Origin: Zhuqueibacter pondensis
Lineage (GTDB): Bacteria; Zhuqueibacterota; Zhuqueibacteria; Zhuqueibacterales; Zhuqueibacteraceae
Length of the DNA stretch: 64,000 nucleotides
Direction: 5' to 3'
NCBI GenBank assembly: GCA_034505955.1
Contig: JAPDQK010000023.1
Location: 1-64,000, forward strand
The translations under genes were made by a program, and so were the position numbers. This document shows, one piece after another, positions 8,861 through 17,512 of the stretch. Below the pieces are notes generated by a model. It was not told where the DNA came from, ran no database searches, and saw only the letters and a list, made by a program, of their open reading frames with translations. The stretch's first letter is position 1, and each line of letters begins with the position of its first letter.

Positions 8861-11464
8861 TTATCGATTGCTCATCTCCCGAACAATGTCCGTCACTTTG
8901 CGCAAGGCTTCATCCAACCGGTGAATATCTTTTCCGCCGGCGAGCGCCTGATGCGGCCGTCCGCCGCCGGAGCCGCCAACCAGCGCTGCGACTTTTTTGA
9001 CAATATCGCCGGCTTTCAAATTTTTTTGTTTGATCAAATCGTCGGTCACGACACAAACGAAATTGATCTTGTCATCCATAATTGCTGCGAGCACACCGAC
9101 ACCGGTGCCGAGCCGATTCCGCAAGGTGTCGCTCATCGCGCGCAAATCATCCACATTGGCGGCTTCAATTTTGGCCGACACCACGCGCATGCCGTTGAGC
9201 GAAGTGGCATGCGCCGCCAACTCGGCGATTTCCTGCCTGGAGAGCTTCAATCGCAGCTCGCGCAATTCGCGCTCGAGTTGCTTGCGGGTGTCAATCAGCT
9301 CACGAACTTTGGCGGGCAGCTCATCACGACCGCAATTCAGTAGCGCGCGCAATTCTTCGGCGATCCGACGCTCGGTGCGCAGCAGATCCTCCGACATTCT
9401 GCCGGCCAGCGCCTCGATGCGGCGAATGCCCGCAGCAGCGGAGGATTCGCTGATCAGGGCAAACAGGCCCGCTTCACCCGTGTGGCGCAAATGCGTGCCG
9501 CCGCACAATTCGAGCGAGTAATCGCCGATCTTCACCACGCGCACGATGTCGCCGTATTTCTCTTCAAAAATCGCCATCGCCCCAAGTTTGCGCGCCTCGT
9601 TGTAAGGCATTTGGAAAGTCTCGATTTCCAAATCCCGGCGGATATGTTCATTAACCGCGCCCTCGATGTCTTCGAGCTGTGCCGGCTCGATTCTCTGAAA
9701 ATGTGTCACGTCAAAACGCAGGCGATCGGGAGCAACCAGCGAGCCGGCCTGTGTGACGTGTGTGCCGACCGTATCCCGGAGCGCTTTGTGCAACAAATGT
9801 GTGGTAGTATGGTGCCGTGCCGTCGCCAATCTTCTTTCCAAATCGATCTTGGCAACGATCTTGGGGGTTTCAATTTTTCCGCTGACCAGCCTGCCGATAT
9901 GAACGATGTGCGAGCCGGCTTTTTGTGTATCGACAACTTCGACGACGAAACCATCGCCTTCGATTCTTCCGGTATCGCCGACTTGCCCGCCGGATTCGGC
10001 GTAAAATGGCGTATCTGACAGGGTCAGCAGCACACGGTCGCCTTCAAAATGCAGACGGCGAATCTCGCTTTCGATTTCATAGTCCGTGTAACCGACAAAA
10101 CGCGACTCGTTGCCTGCGGTGAGCTGGCGCCATTCTTCCGGCTTGAATTCGATTTCGTATTCCCACTTGCTGGCAGCTTGCGAGCGCTCACGTTGCTCGG
10201 CCATGGATTTATGAAAGCCGTCTTCATCGACCGCGAGGCCACGCTCGCGCGCCATTAGTTGTGTCAGATCAATGGGAAAACCGTAGGTATCATAAAGGCG
10301 GAACGCATCTTCGCCGGGAATGATTGAGGCTTTCTCACTGCGCACATTCGTTACGATCTTCTCGAAGATTTCCAGGCCACGATCGAGCGTGTTGTTGAAG
10401 CTTTCTTCCTCGGCTTTGATTACAAGCGCGACGTACGGTTGCTTTTCTTTTAACTCCGGAAATGCCTCGCCCATGAGGTCAACCAACACCGGCACGAGTT
10501 TATAGAAAAACGGCTCCTGCAGACCGAGCTTGCGGCCAAAACGTGCGGCGCGGCGAAGGATGCGGCGCAAAACGTAACCACGGCCTTCATTCGAGGGCAA
10601 GGCGCCGTCAGCAATGGCAAACGAGAGACAGCGCAGATGATCGGCAATAACACGATGCGCAACACCATTTTCAAAATCATAGCCCTTGCCGGAAAGTTCG
10701 CTGAGGCGACTGATGATCGGCATGAACAAGTCGGTGTCGTAGTTCGAGCGCTTGCCATTCAGCACCGCCAGCACGCGTTCGAAACCCATCCCGGTGTCGA
10801 CGTGTTTGGCCGGCAACTCTTTGAGCGAGCGATCCGGCTCACGGTTGTATTGAATGAATACCAGATTCCAAATTTCCATCACGCGAGGGTCGCCGGCGTT
10901 GACCAGCTCGAGGCCGGATTTGTCGGGCGTGAGGTCGATGTGAATTTCCGAGCACGGGCCGCACGGGCCGGTCTCACCCATTTCCCAAAAATTGTCTTTC
11001 TCGTCGAAGCGCTGTACACGCTCGTCGGGAAGACCGGCGATTTTTTTCCAAAGATTGGCCGCCTCGTCATCGTTGCGATAAACCGTGGCATACAGCCGAT
11101 CTTTGGGCAAGCCCCAAACTTTGGTGAGCAGCTCCCATGCCCATTCGATGGCCTCGGCTTTGTAATAGTCGCCGAACGACCAGTTGCCGAGCATCTCGAA
11201 AAAAGTGTGATGATAAGTGTCGAAGCCGACATCTTCGAGGTCGTTGTGCTTGCCGCTGGCGCGAATGCACTTCTGCGTGTCGGCAACGCGGACATAATCG
11301 CGCTTCTCCAGGCCGAGAAAAATATTTTTGAACTGGTTCATCCCCGCGTTGGTGAAAAGCAGCGTGGGATCATCGAGCGGTACCACGGGCGCGGAGGGGA
11401 CAATCGTGTGTCCTTTGCTTTTGAAAAAATCGAGAAACGATTGGCGTACTTCGGATGACTTCAT
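8861..11464 (-). CDS. alaS: Alanine--tRNA ligase
   Basis: The 867-residue protein is a complete class II alanyl-tRNA synthetase. It starts MKSSEVRQSFLDFFKSKGH and has motif 2/3 features of the catalytic core. The editing domain carries the zinc-binding HHTTTHLLHK (near residue 560) and CGGTHLRHTGE (near 660), and the C-terminal DHHA1-type domain has GGSGGGRPHQALAGG. The enzyme charges tRNA-Ala and hydrolyses Ser- and Gly-tRNA-Ala. Length and all motifs are normal. The GGGPS-like gene begins 25 bases downstream on the same strand. Confidence 0.97.
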   Translation of the reverse strand: MKSSEVRQSFLDFFKSKGHTIVPSAPVVPLDDPTLLFTNAGMNQFKNIFLGLEKRDYVRVADTQKCIRASGKHNDLEDVGFDTYHHTFFEMLGNWSFGDYYKAEAIEWAWELLTKVWGLPKDRLYATVYRNDDEAANLWKKIAGLPDERVQRFDEKDNFWEMGETGPCGPCSEIHIDLTPDKSGLELVNAGDPRVMEIWNLVFIQYNREPDRSLKELPAKHVDTGMGFERVLAVLNGKRSNYDTDLFMPIISRLSELSGKGYDFENGVAHRVIADHLRCLSFAIADGALPSNEGRGYVLRRILRRAARFGRKLGLQEPFFYKLVPVLVDLMGEAFPELKEKQPYVALVIKAEEESFNNTLDRGLEIFEKIVTNVRSEKASIIPGEDAFRLYDTYGFPIDLTQLMARERGLAVDEDGFHKSMAEQRERSQAASKWEYEIEFKPEEWRQLTAGNESRFVGYTDYEIESEIRRLHFEGDRVLLTLSDTPFYAESGGQVGDTGRIEGDGFVVEVVDTQKAGSHIVHIGRLVSGKIETPKIVAKIDLERRLATARHHTTTHLLHKALRDTVGTHVTQAGSLVAPDRLRFDVTHFQRIEPAQLEDIEGAVNEHIRRDLEIETFQMPYNEARKLGAMAIFEEKYGDIVRVVKIGDYSLELCGGTHLRHTGEAGLFALISESSAAAGIRRIEALAGRMSEDLLRTERRIAEELRALLNCGRDELPAKVRELIDTRKQLERELRELRLKLSRQEIAELAAHATSLNGMRVVSAKIEAANVDDLRAMSDTLRNRLGTGVGVLAAIMDDKINFVCVVTDDLIKQKNLKAGDIVKKVAALVGGSGGGRPHQALAGGKDIHRLDEALRKVTDIVREMSNR

Positions 11465-11497
11465 GTTGACTTCCTGTTGTGAACTTGTAAACGGTAT

Positions 11498-11761
11498 CTA
11501 TGCGTATTCCAAAATTTTTTCTTTTAGCCAGGATTTAATGAGCACGTCTGGTGGCGTTTTTTCCTTTTTGGCAATTTGATCGAGCTTCTCTGCTAGATCC
11601 GCATCAAGGGGGAAAAAATGCGTTCTCTTCTTTATATCGACTTCAAAGTTCGCTTCGGGCATTTCATCCCAATATTCGCCCATGTCGTGGGCATCAAAAA
11701 ACTCCACGAGTTCATCAAGAGATCTGAAACGAGGCAGATGTTTGGATTTAGTTTTTGCCAT
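11498..11761 (-). CDS. BrnA/CopG-type antitoxin
   Basis: This 87-residue protein has the layout of CopG-type antitoxins paired with BrnT toxins. It has an N-terminal segment with FRSLDELVEFFDAHDMGEYW, a central strand region, then a ribbon-helix-helix part (FFPLDADLAEKLDQIAKK) and the basic end SWLKEKILEYA. It starts inside the 3' end of the upstream toxin gene (14-base overlap), the normal order for brnT-brnA. It should neutralise the toxin and repress the operon. Confidence 0.8.
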   Translation of the reverse strand: MAKTKSKHLPRFRSLDELVEFFDAHDMGEYWDEMPEANFEVDIKKRTHFFPLDADLAEKLDQIAKKEKTPPDVLIKSWLKEKILEYA

Positions 11762-12032
11762 ATTGTTTTCTTTCTTTCGAAGCCATATCTCTGGCGCTCA
11801 AAATTAAAGCTTGTTTGTTCTGTTTATAAATGAAGAGTACAGTCAGATAGCGACCAGCATCGGTTTTTCCTAATGCCATATAAACGTCTTCGCCCTTGCG
11901 TTCCCCTTTTTCAACGGAACGAATCTTTGGCTTGCCACTGAGCACCGCTTCGACTTCAGACGTTTCGACATGATGCTTGTTGGCAAGCTTATCCTCAATA
12001 TCTTTGAACCATATCACCCCCTCAATCTTCAT
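11748..12032 (-). CDS. BrnT-family toxin (putative ribonuclease)
   Basis: The most likely start is ATG at 12030-12032, with AAAGG seven bases upstream, giving 94 residues. An upstream in-frame start at 12071 would add 13 residues without family support. The sequence MKIEGVIWFKDIEDKLANKH followed by VEAVLSGKPKIRSVEKGERKGEDVYMALG and LSARDMASKERKQY matches the compact BrnT fold. BrnT toxins are RelE-like ribonucleases that block translation. Together with the overlapping downstream CopG-like gene this forms a complete type II toxin-antitoxin module. Confidence 0.8.
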   Translation of the reverse strand: MKIEGVIWFKDIEDKLANKHHVETSEVEAVLSGKPKIRSVEKGERKGEDVYMALGKTDAGRYLTVLFIYKQNKQALILSARDMASKERKQYGKN

Positions 12033-12083
12033 GTGATTACCTTTGAAACTATCATTTTCATTACAACTCAAGACGCCTCAAGT

Positions 12084-12167
12084 TTATCTGCCTTCTTGCT
12101 TGCGCTCCTGCTTATTCGTCCACCAAACCATATAAAGCTCAGTGAATGCGATGATAAATATAGTCAC
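12084..12167 (-). CDS. Possible 27-residue membrane microprotein
   Basis: A short frame from a GTG at 12165-12167 encodes a hydrophobic helix (TIFIIAFTELYMVWW) ending TNKQERKQEGR. The tail matches the tail of the next small gene upstream (WTRQQERKQAHKQ), which suggests two related copies in tandem. The start codon is not certain and no good ribosome site is seen, so it may be a remnant of a duplicated gene. Confidence 0.35.
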   Translation of the reverse strand: MTIFIIAFTELYMVWWTNKQERKQEGR

Positions 12168-12192
12168 AATGATGAAGAGCTCGTCGGCAATT

Positions 12193-12306
12193 TTACTGTT
12201 TGTGCGCTTGCTTGCGTTCCTGCTGGCGCGTCCAAAGAACAATATAAAATGCAGCAAACACAAACGTAAGCATCACAATTGCGGCGGCAATTTCATAAAG
12301 CGTCAT
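12193..12306 (-). CDS. 37-residue single-helix membrane microprotein
   Basis: ATG at 12304-12306 is preceded by AGAAGAGG and overlaps the end of the upstream small membrane gene by 14 bases. The product has one membrane helix (IAAAIVMLTFVFAAFYIVLW) and a short charged tail TRQQERKQAHKQ. The overlap and the ribosome site support real translation. The architecture recalls small accessory subunits such as CcdB/CcoQ-like or cytochrome-associated peptides, but no family can be named. Confidence 0.55.
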   Translation of the reverse strand: MTLYEIAAAIVMLTFVFAAFYIVLWTRQQERKQAHKQ

Positions 12307-12559
12307 CTCGGGCCTCTTCTTTCTTTTGGTCTTGTGGCAAATACCAAAGTTTACGACTTATGTAAATCATGATAACAATCAAAGCAAGAATGCTCAAAAT
12401 TGCCAAAACCATCAAGGCAAAAGCATATTGTATCTGCCCAGTAATTTGAGGCAGCAACACAACTCCACCCAAAAGCAACGCAATTTTTTCAATAAAACCA
12501 AGCCAAAACTTATAAACTTCCTTTTGATTTTCGTAGAGGCTTTGGAGTTCTTTTTCCAT
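12293..12559 (-). CDS. Small two-helix membrane protein, function unknown
   Basis: This 88-residue protein has an exceptionally good ribosome site (AAGGAGG, five to six bases before ATG). A polar N-terminal helix (MEKELQSLYENQKEVYKFW) is followed by two membrane helices (about residues 23-42 and 45-66) and a basic tail with KLWYLPQDQKKEEARDD. It is the first gene of a tight run of very small membrane proteins. I do not recognise the family. Confidence 0.65.
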   Translation of the reverse strand: MEKELQSLYENQKEVYKFWLGFIEKIALLLGGVVLLPQITGQIQYAFALMVLAILSILALIVIMIYISRKLWYLPQDQKKEEARDDAL

Positions 12560-12659
12560 CTTTCCTCCTTGCCAATAACTTTTTCAATTTCTCAACCGAT
12601 ATTGGCTCCCATCGTTTTGTCAACTTTTATGCAAACACAAGACAACGCCCTTTAGGCAC

Positions 12660-12930
12660 GTGAACATGTCCCATAACCTCATTACTGGACACAGGGGGTA
12701 ACGTCCACATGTCACCCCAAACGGGGGACTTATAATGCTATAAATAAATGTCACCGCTACGCGGTTTTTTAAAGGCTCAATCGTTCTGGAGGCTTTATCA
12801 AGCCGTAACTTAACCCTGTTAAGGGTGTTATGTTTATAGAAAATCGGCCCCCAGCGTCAAAAAGCTCCTTTAGGATTGGCATTTTATGCCCTTTCCCCGT
12901 GTTCAGTACCCAAGATGTGGGTAAAGATCA
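12660..12930. repeat. Dispersed repeat D, copy 1
   Basis: This stretch shares long blocks with 22942-23440: CATGTCCCATAAC, GGACACAGG, CATGTCACC, CTACGCGG, GGCTCAATCG, TTTATCAAGCCGTAA, GTTATGTTTATAGA, GCTCCTTTAGGA and AAGATGTGGGTAAAGAT. It is built of short hairpins and has no coding content. The other copy is split by an insertion of about 220 bases, so this one is closer to the original unit. The remainder of the 12560-13120 spacer holds nothing else recognisable. Confidence 0.7.
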
Positions 12931-13120
12931 CCCTTAGGCACAGGGTCACCAAACTTCTTGGCGGTGTCGATCCAAAATTGAATCGTTTGTCGTGCATTTA
13001 TAGTGCTGCTTCTTGTGCTTTTGCCGTGAGCCATGCACCCGTGCGACTCCTGCACTTCTGCAACGAAAACCTGATCTTCATTGCTTCAGTAAAGAATGAT
13101 TTCATAAAAATACGATGCAC

Positions 13121-13651
13121 TCAACCCCCACCATATTCCAATTCTTTCCAAAGCCTCGTTGCCTGAATCGTCTCCCAATCAAACCCGCGGCGGCGGAGAA
13201 AGTCAGCCAGCCGTTGCCGCGCTTTGGGCGGTGGAAGATTGGCCAAACGCTTGCGCTGTTTTTCGGCCAGTTGATCCGCCAGCACCAACTGATTTTGTTC
13301 CGCAAAAAATTCGTCGAGTGCCGTGTGGATGATTTCTGCAGCAACGCCCTTTTGCCGCAATTCAACAACTAACCGCTCCCGGCCCATCGGGCGATTGCGC
13401 AGCCGGCTTTGAATATATTGCCGCGTGAAGTTGGCGTCGTCGAGGAAATGCTGCTTTTTACAGTCAGTAATAACCGCCGCGATGACGTCACTGCTGAATT
13501 TGGCGCGCACCAGTGCATCACGAAGCTCTTTTTCGCTGCGGGCGCGGCCGGCCAAAAGCCGATAAGCTTTGGTCAAAGCAGAGCGCAAGGGTTGCTGCGG
13601 CTCTGGTGATTCGGCCTGATTGAACAACGATTGTTGCGCTGCATCAGACAT
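13121..13651 (-). CDS. recX: Regulatory protein RecX
   Basis: The 176-residue protein shows the repeated three-helix pattern of RecX: ALTKAYRLLAGRARSEKELR, CKKQHFLDDANFTRQYIQSR, RPMGRERLVVELRQKGV and FLRRRGFDWETIQA. RecX binds the RecA filament and limits its activity. The gene lies 25 bases downstream of recA on the same strand, the classic recA-recX order, so the two are almost certainly cotranscribed. Confidence 0.93.
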   Translation of the reverse strand: MSDAAQQSLFNQAESPEPQQPLRSALTKAYRLLAGRARSEKELRDALVRAKFSSDVIAAVITDCKKQHFLDDANFTRQYIQSRLRNRPMGRERLVVELRQKGVAAEIIHTALDEFFAEQNQLVLADQLAEKQRKRLANLPPPKARQRLADFLRRRGFDWETIQATRLWKELEYGGG

Positions 13652-13676
13652 CGGAGCATATGCTCACGTACACGGT

Positions 13677-14759
13677 TCAATTCTTCGCCGCGGCGCGTGC
13701 CGACTTTGTTTCCTTCGCCGGCTCTTTGGCAGCAGCGTCCTGCTCCGACGTTGCGTCATCTTTAATCAACCCGACCGCTTTGCGTACCCGCAGGTCAAGA
13801 TCCTTCATCACCTCGGGATTTTCGACGAGAAAGCGTTTGAGATTTTCACGGCCCTGGATGCGCTCCTGGCCGAGGGTAAACCAGGTGCCGCTCTTTTCAA
13901 TCATGCCCAGCTCGATGGCCATGTCGGCAAGATCGCCTTCAGTGGAGATGCCGGTGCCATACATGAGGTCGAATTCGGCTTCTTTAAACGGTGGCGCGAC
14001 TTTGTTTTTCACCACTTTCACTTTGACGCGGCTGCCGGTGACTTCATCGCCGTCCTTGACGGAGGCGACACGGCGAATGTCCAATCTTACCGAAGCGTAA
14101 AATTTCAAGGCGCGGCCGCCGGTGGTGGTTTCAGGGTTGCCGAACATCACCCCGATCTTTTCACGAATTTGGTTAATAAATATCACACAGACCTGCGATT
14201 TGCTGATGACCCCGGTCAATTTTCTCATCGCCTGGCTCATCAGCCGCGCCTGCAAGCCCATTTGCGCATCGCCCATCTCACCTTCGATTTCTGCTTTGGG
14301 GACCAGCGCCGCCACCGAATCGATGACAATGACATCGAGCGCGCCGCTGCGGACGAGCGTTTCGGTGATCTCCAGCGCCTGCTCGCCGGTATCGGGCTGC
14401 GAGATGATGAGGTTGTCCGTGTCGACGCCGAGCTTTTTGGCATAAACGGCATCGAGTGCATGCTCTGCGTCAATGAATGCGGCGAGGCCACCTTGTTTCT
14501 GGGCCTGCGCGATGATGGTCAGGGCCAGCGTGGTTTTGCCACTCGATTCCGGTCCAAAAATTTCCACGGTGCGGCCGCGAGGAACGCCGCCAACACCCAG
14601 CGCCGCATCCAACGAGATCGAGCCGGTGGGAATAGCCTCGATGGCCAGCCGGGCACGATCATCACCAAGCCGCATGATGGAACCCTTGCCATATTGACGA
14701 TCAATTTGGTTGATCGCCAGGTCAAGCGCTTTCAGTTTTTCTTCTCTTGCGTCTTTCAT
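13677..14759 (-). CDS. recA: Recombinase RecA
   Basis: The 360-residue protein is a full RecA with Walker A GPESSGKTTLAL, the loop containing MSQAMRKLTG, NQIREKIGVMFGNPETTTGG, and an acidic/Ala-rich tail (EQDAAAKEPAKE). It catalyses strand exchange and LexA cleavage. It stops with TGA, which shows that TGA is an ordinary stop codon here. A strong ribosome site (GGAGG) precedes the ATG. The gene is followed by recX and preceded by thpR and cinA in the same direction. No LexA box was identified by eye upstream. Confidence 0.98.
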   Translation of the reverse strand: MKDAREEKLKALDLAINQIDRQYGKGSIMRLGDDRARLAIEAIPTGSISLDAALGVGGVPRGRTVEIFGPESSGKTTLALTIIAQAQKQGGLAAFIDAEHALDAVYAKKLGVDTDNLIISQPDTGEQALEITETLVRSGALDVIVIDSVAALVPKAEIEGEMGDAQMGLQARLMSQAMRKLTGVISKSQVCVIFINQIREKIGVMFGNPETTTGGRALKFYASVRLDIRRVASVKDGDEVTGSRVKVKVVKNKVAPPFKEAEFDLMYGTGISTEGDLADMAIELGMIEKSGTWFTLGQERIQGRENLKRFLVENPEVMKDLDLRVRKAVGLIKDDATSEQDAAAKEPAKETKSARAAAKN

Positions 14760-14789
14760 TTTTCCTCCCGAATTTTTGGCATTTTGACG

Positions 14790-15359
14790 TTACTCGTTTT
14801 TTCCCAGAGTCAGTTTGCACAATGGCGTATAAATCGAGCCCAAGGGATGCAGTTCACTTTTCATAAAAATGACTTCATTGAATTGCGCTGGCATGGCTGC
14901 AAAAGGTCTTTCTTTCAGGGCGCGGACAATTTCCGGAATTCTCGTGTCCTTGGCGCGGCCGATGGTCAAATGCGCGGTGAAAGCGCGTTTCTCTCTGGCA
15001 AAACCGAATTGCTGCATCCGTTCATCGATGGCTTTTACCAATTTCTGCAATGCACCGGTCGTTTCATTGACGCCTACCCAGAGCACCCGCGGATGCTCGT
15101 CATTTGGAAAAACGCCGGAGCCGGAAACGACCGTCGAAAAAGGTGCTGCCATTGCCGCAATCTCCTGCAAGGCGGCAGCAATTTCATCAACACGAGCCGC
15201 CGGTGTATCGCCCAGAAACTTGAGCGTCAGATGCAAGTTCTCCGTTTTCACCCAGCTCACGCGGCCACGCATCGCCCTTAGTGGCTGCGTATATTTTGCC
15301 AACGCGGTTTTGATTTCCGTCGGCATATCCAGAGCGATGAACGTGCGAAGCATTTCCAT
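14790..15359 (-). CDS. thpR: RNA 2',3'-cyclic phosphodiesterase
   Basis: The protein has the two HxTx motifs of the 2H phosphoesterase family, HLTLKFLG and HLTIGR, about 85 residues apart. It hydrolyses 2',3'-cyclic phosphate ends of RNA and is often found beside cinA and recA, as here. The longest frame starts at 15431, but ATG at 15357-15359 has GGAGGG seven bases upstream and gives MEMLRTFIALDMP, the normal family start. I therefore chose that start (189 residues). Confidence 0.9.
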   Translation of the reverse strand: MEMLRTFIALDMPTEIKTALAKYTQPLRAMRGRVSWVKTENLHLTLKFLGDTPAARVDEIAAALQEIAAMAAPFSTVVSGSGVFPNDEHPRVLWVGVNETTGALQKLVKAIDERMQQFGFAREKRAFTAHLTIGRAKDTRIPEIVRALKERPFAAMPAQFNEVIFMKSELHPLGSIYTPLCKLTLGKNE

Positions 15360-15441
15360 CACACTTCCCTCCATGCTTTGTACTCTTTTCCCTTGAGGCT
15401 GCCGATCAACCGCCACGGCAATTCCAAACAAGGGATCGGGA

Positions 15442-16680
15442 TTACTTTCTCAATTCCTGATATAACAAATTGAGCGCCAATTGACTGAAGCGCTCTTTAT
15501 TTGCCTGACGATCACCGGTGAAAACCGCCTTTTGTGCAAAGGCCAGAGACGGGGTGGCAACGCCAACCCACACGAGACCGACCGGTTTTTCCTCGCTGCC
15601 GCCGGTGGGGCCGGCAATACCAGTCGTTGCGAGGCCGTAAGTTGTGCCACTGAGTCGGCGAACACCGGCAGCCAGCGCGATCGCGCATTGTTCACTTACC
15701 GCACCATGCTGGTGCAAAATCTCTTCAGACACACCCAGCAGTTGCATTTTGGCAGAATTACTGTAGGCAACTATGCCACGATCAAAATACTGCGAGCTGC
15801 CGGGAATATTCGTGAAGCGATGCGCCAACAATCCGCCGGTGCAAGATTCGGCAACTGCCAGCGTGGCATTTTTCTCCATGAGCAAACGACCAATCACCGC
15901 TTCCATCACGTCCTCATCAAAGCCATAAACATGCTCGCCAGCGCGCGAGATGACGATCGCTTCGGCAGCGCCAATTCGCTCTTCCGCTTCGGCGGCGCTG
16001 GACGCGTGAACGGAAATACGGACATCCACGCCGGAGAATCGGGGTAAAAATGCCACTCTGCCGAATTGCTCGAGATCGGCCACCGGTGACAATTTCTCGA
16101 AGAGTGCCGATTCCGGAACACCGAACGTTCGAATGGTACGATGACGAACCGCGGCGTTGTGAATTCGCGTCTTCAAGAACGGAAGCACACGCTCACGCAT
16201 GATGTGTTGCATTTCAGCCGGAACACCGGGCATGACGATGCAATAGCGACCATTCCGCTGAAATAACAATCCCGGCGCCGTGCCATAATCGTTCCACAGC
16301 ACCGTTGCCTTTTTCGGGACCAGGGCTTGCGCTTCGTTAGCCGGCTTCACGCGAATATTGCGGCGTTGGAGAAGCGCTTTGACGTGCGTGAGAACTTTTT
16401 CGTCCAGCACCATGTCCGCGGAATCAAAATACTCGGCGACGACTTTCTTGGTGATGTCGTCGTGTGTCGGTCCCAATCCACCGGAGAGCAAAACCACTTC
16501 AGTGCGCGAGAGCGCCAGGTCGAGACTGCGCCGGATGTCTTCGGCATTGTCACCGACGACACTCACGAACCGGACCGGTACATCGATCAGATTCAATTCG
16601 CGGCTCATCCACGCGGCGTTGGTATTGACAATCTGGCCGATGAGCAATTCATCGCCGATGGTGATGATTTCTGCGGTCAT
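15442..16680 (-). CDS. cinA: CinA: nicotinamide-nucleotide amidase / competence-damage protein
   Basis: The 412-residue protein has both CinA modules. The N-terminal part is a MoCF-like domain (AEIITIGDELLIGQIVNTNA, SGGLGPTHDD), known to act as an ADP-ribose/NMN-linked pyrophosphatase. The C-terminal part is the deamidase domain (AVAESCTGGLLAHRFTNIPG, ATTGIAGPTGGSEEKPVG) that converts NMN to nicotinate mononucleotide. It lies upstream of thpR and recA in the same direction, an order seen in many bacteria where cinA and recA are cotranscribed. Confidence 0.95.
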   Translation of the reverse strand: MTAEIITIGDELLIGQIVNTNAAWMSRELNLIDVPVRFVSVVGDNAEDIRRSLDLALSRTEVVLLSGGLGPTHDDITKKVVAEYFDSADMVLDEKVLTHVKALLQRRNIRVKPANEAQALVPKKATVLWNDYGTAPGLLFQRNGRYCIVMPGVPAEMQHIMRERVLPFLKTRIHNAAVRHRTIRTFGVPESALFEKLSPVADLEQFGRVAFLPRFSGVDVRISVHASSAAEAEERIGAAEAIVISRAGEHVYGFDEDVMEAVIGRLLMEKNATLAVAESCTGGLLAHRFTNIPGSSQYFDRGIVAYSNSAKMQLLGVSEEILHQHGAVSEQCAIALAAGVRRLSGTTYGLATTGIAGPTGGSEEKPVGLVWVGVATPSLAFAQKAVFTGDRQANKERFSQLALNLLYQELRK

Positions 16681-16735
16681 TAAAATACAACTTTCCTGTA
16701 AAAATGTTTATTGACACTTTACAAAACTGTCTTTT

Positions 16736-16912
16736 GTTCATTCCCGCGTTTTGAATCTTGAGTAAAGCGTGTTCTGACAACTTTATGTTTGTTTCGTCGA
16801 ATCCAAAGGCTCGCATAAATTTGGCTTTCGTTCTACCGACAGCATGCTCATTTGAAAGTAAATCGTCTTTCAATTTTGCTCACGGAACGCAAGCACCTTT
16901 CTGATTCGGCAT
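16736..16912 (-). pseudogene. Remnant of a DUF6883-type gene
   Basis: From ATG at 16910-16912 the frame reads MPNQKGACVP, then TGA, then AKLKDDLLSNEHAVGRTKA and FMRAFGFDE up to ALLKI, after which similarity stops. This follows the start of DUF6883 proteins (a proline-lysine segment, YLLSP.H.vGR.KA, F..lGF) as I remember the family. The in-frame TGA and the missing second half mark it as decayed. The frame runs on to 16649, overlapping the cinA start, with unrelated residues. Confidence 0.5.
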
Positions 16913-16990
16913 TTTTATATTGAGATTGGCAGAGATAGAAATCGATGATATGAAATTCTGCCCAACGCCTTTTTGCCTGCTCGTGGCAGT

Positions 16991-17512
16991 TCAGAACCTC
17001 AGTATTAGCCTCAATCCCACATTCGCATAAATCCCCGCGATCACATCATCCATCACAATTCCCCAGCCGCCGGGAAGTTTTTCCGAGCGGCGCACCGGGA
17101 AAGGCTTGATGATATCAAAAATACGAAATAACAAAAAACCGATTCCGATCGTTTTCGGGTTCAGCGGCAAGAACGCCAGGGTCACCACCATGCCCATTAC
17201 TTCGTCGATAACGACTTCCCGGGGATCGACCTTGCCGGACTCGGCACGAGGCATTTTGTGAGGCCGCCACCAAGTCCCGTTGGGATCAAACCCGAGAGAC
17301 GCGGCCATTTGATGTGCTGACCACACGGCAATGATAAACAGTATCGCCAATCCAAAAAGAAAAGTCCACGCTGGAAGATACGAAGGAAAAAGCAGAAATA
17401 CAAGGGCTGCGGCCAGACTCCCCATGGTACCGGGCGCTACAGGTGAATATCCGATGAAGCCGACCGTTGCGATCACGCGCGAAAAAAAAATTGCCCTGGA
17501 AGAACTTCTCAT
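16991..17512 (-). CDS. pgpA: Phosphatidylglycerophosphatase A
   Basis: The 173-residue membrane protein carries the PgpA signature: GYSPVAPGTMGSLAA in the first helix region, KVDPREVVIDEVMGM in the centre and FRIFDIIKPFPVRRSEKLPG with IVMDDVIAGIYAN near the end. It dephosphorylates phosphatidylglycerol phosphate in the inner membrane. Its ATG overlaps the stop of pgsA (ATGA), so the two consecutive enzymes of phosphatidylglycerol synthesis are translationally coupled. Confidence 0.93.
   Translation of the reverse strand: MRSSSRAIFFSRVIATVGFIGYSPVAPGTMGSLAAALVFLLFPSYLPAWTFLFGLAILFIIAVWSAHQMAASLGFDPNGTWWRPHKMPRAESGKVDPREVVIDEVMGMVVTLAFLPLNPKTIGIGFLLFRIFDIIKPFPVRRSEKLPGGWGIVMDDVIAGIYANVGLRLILRF

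Noticed and set aside
13620..15281. Plus-strand open frame of 553 codons opposite recA
   Set aside because: recA and thpR on the other strand are certain; the composition of this frame is that of an antisense shadow.
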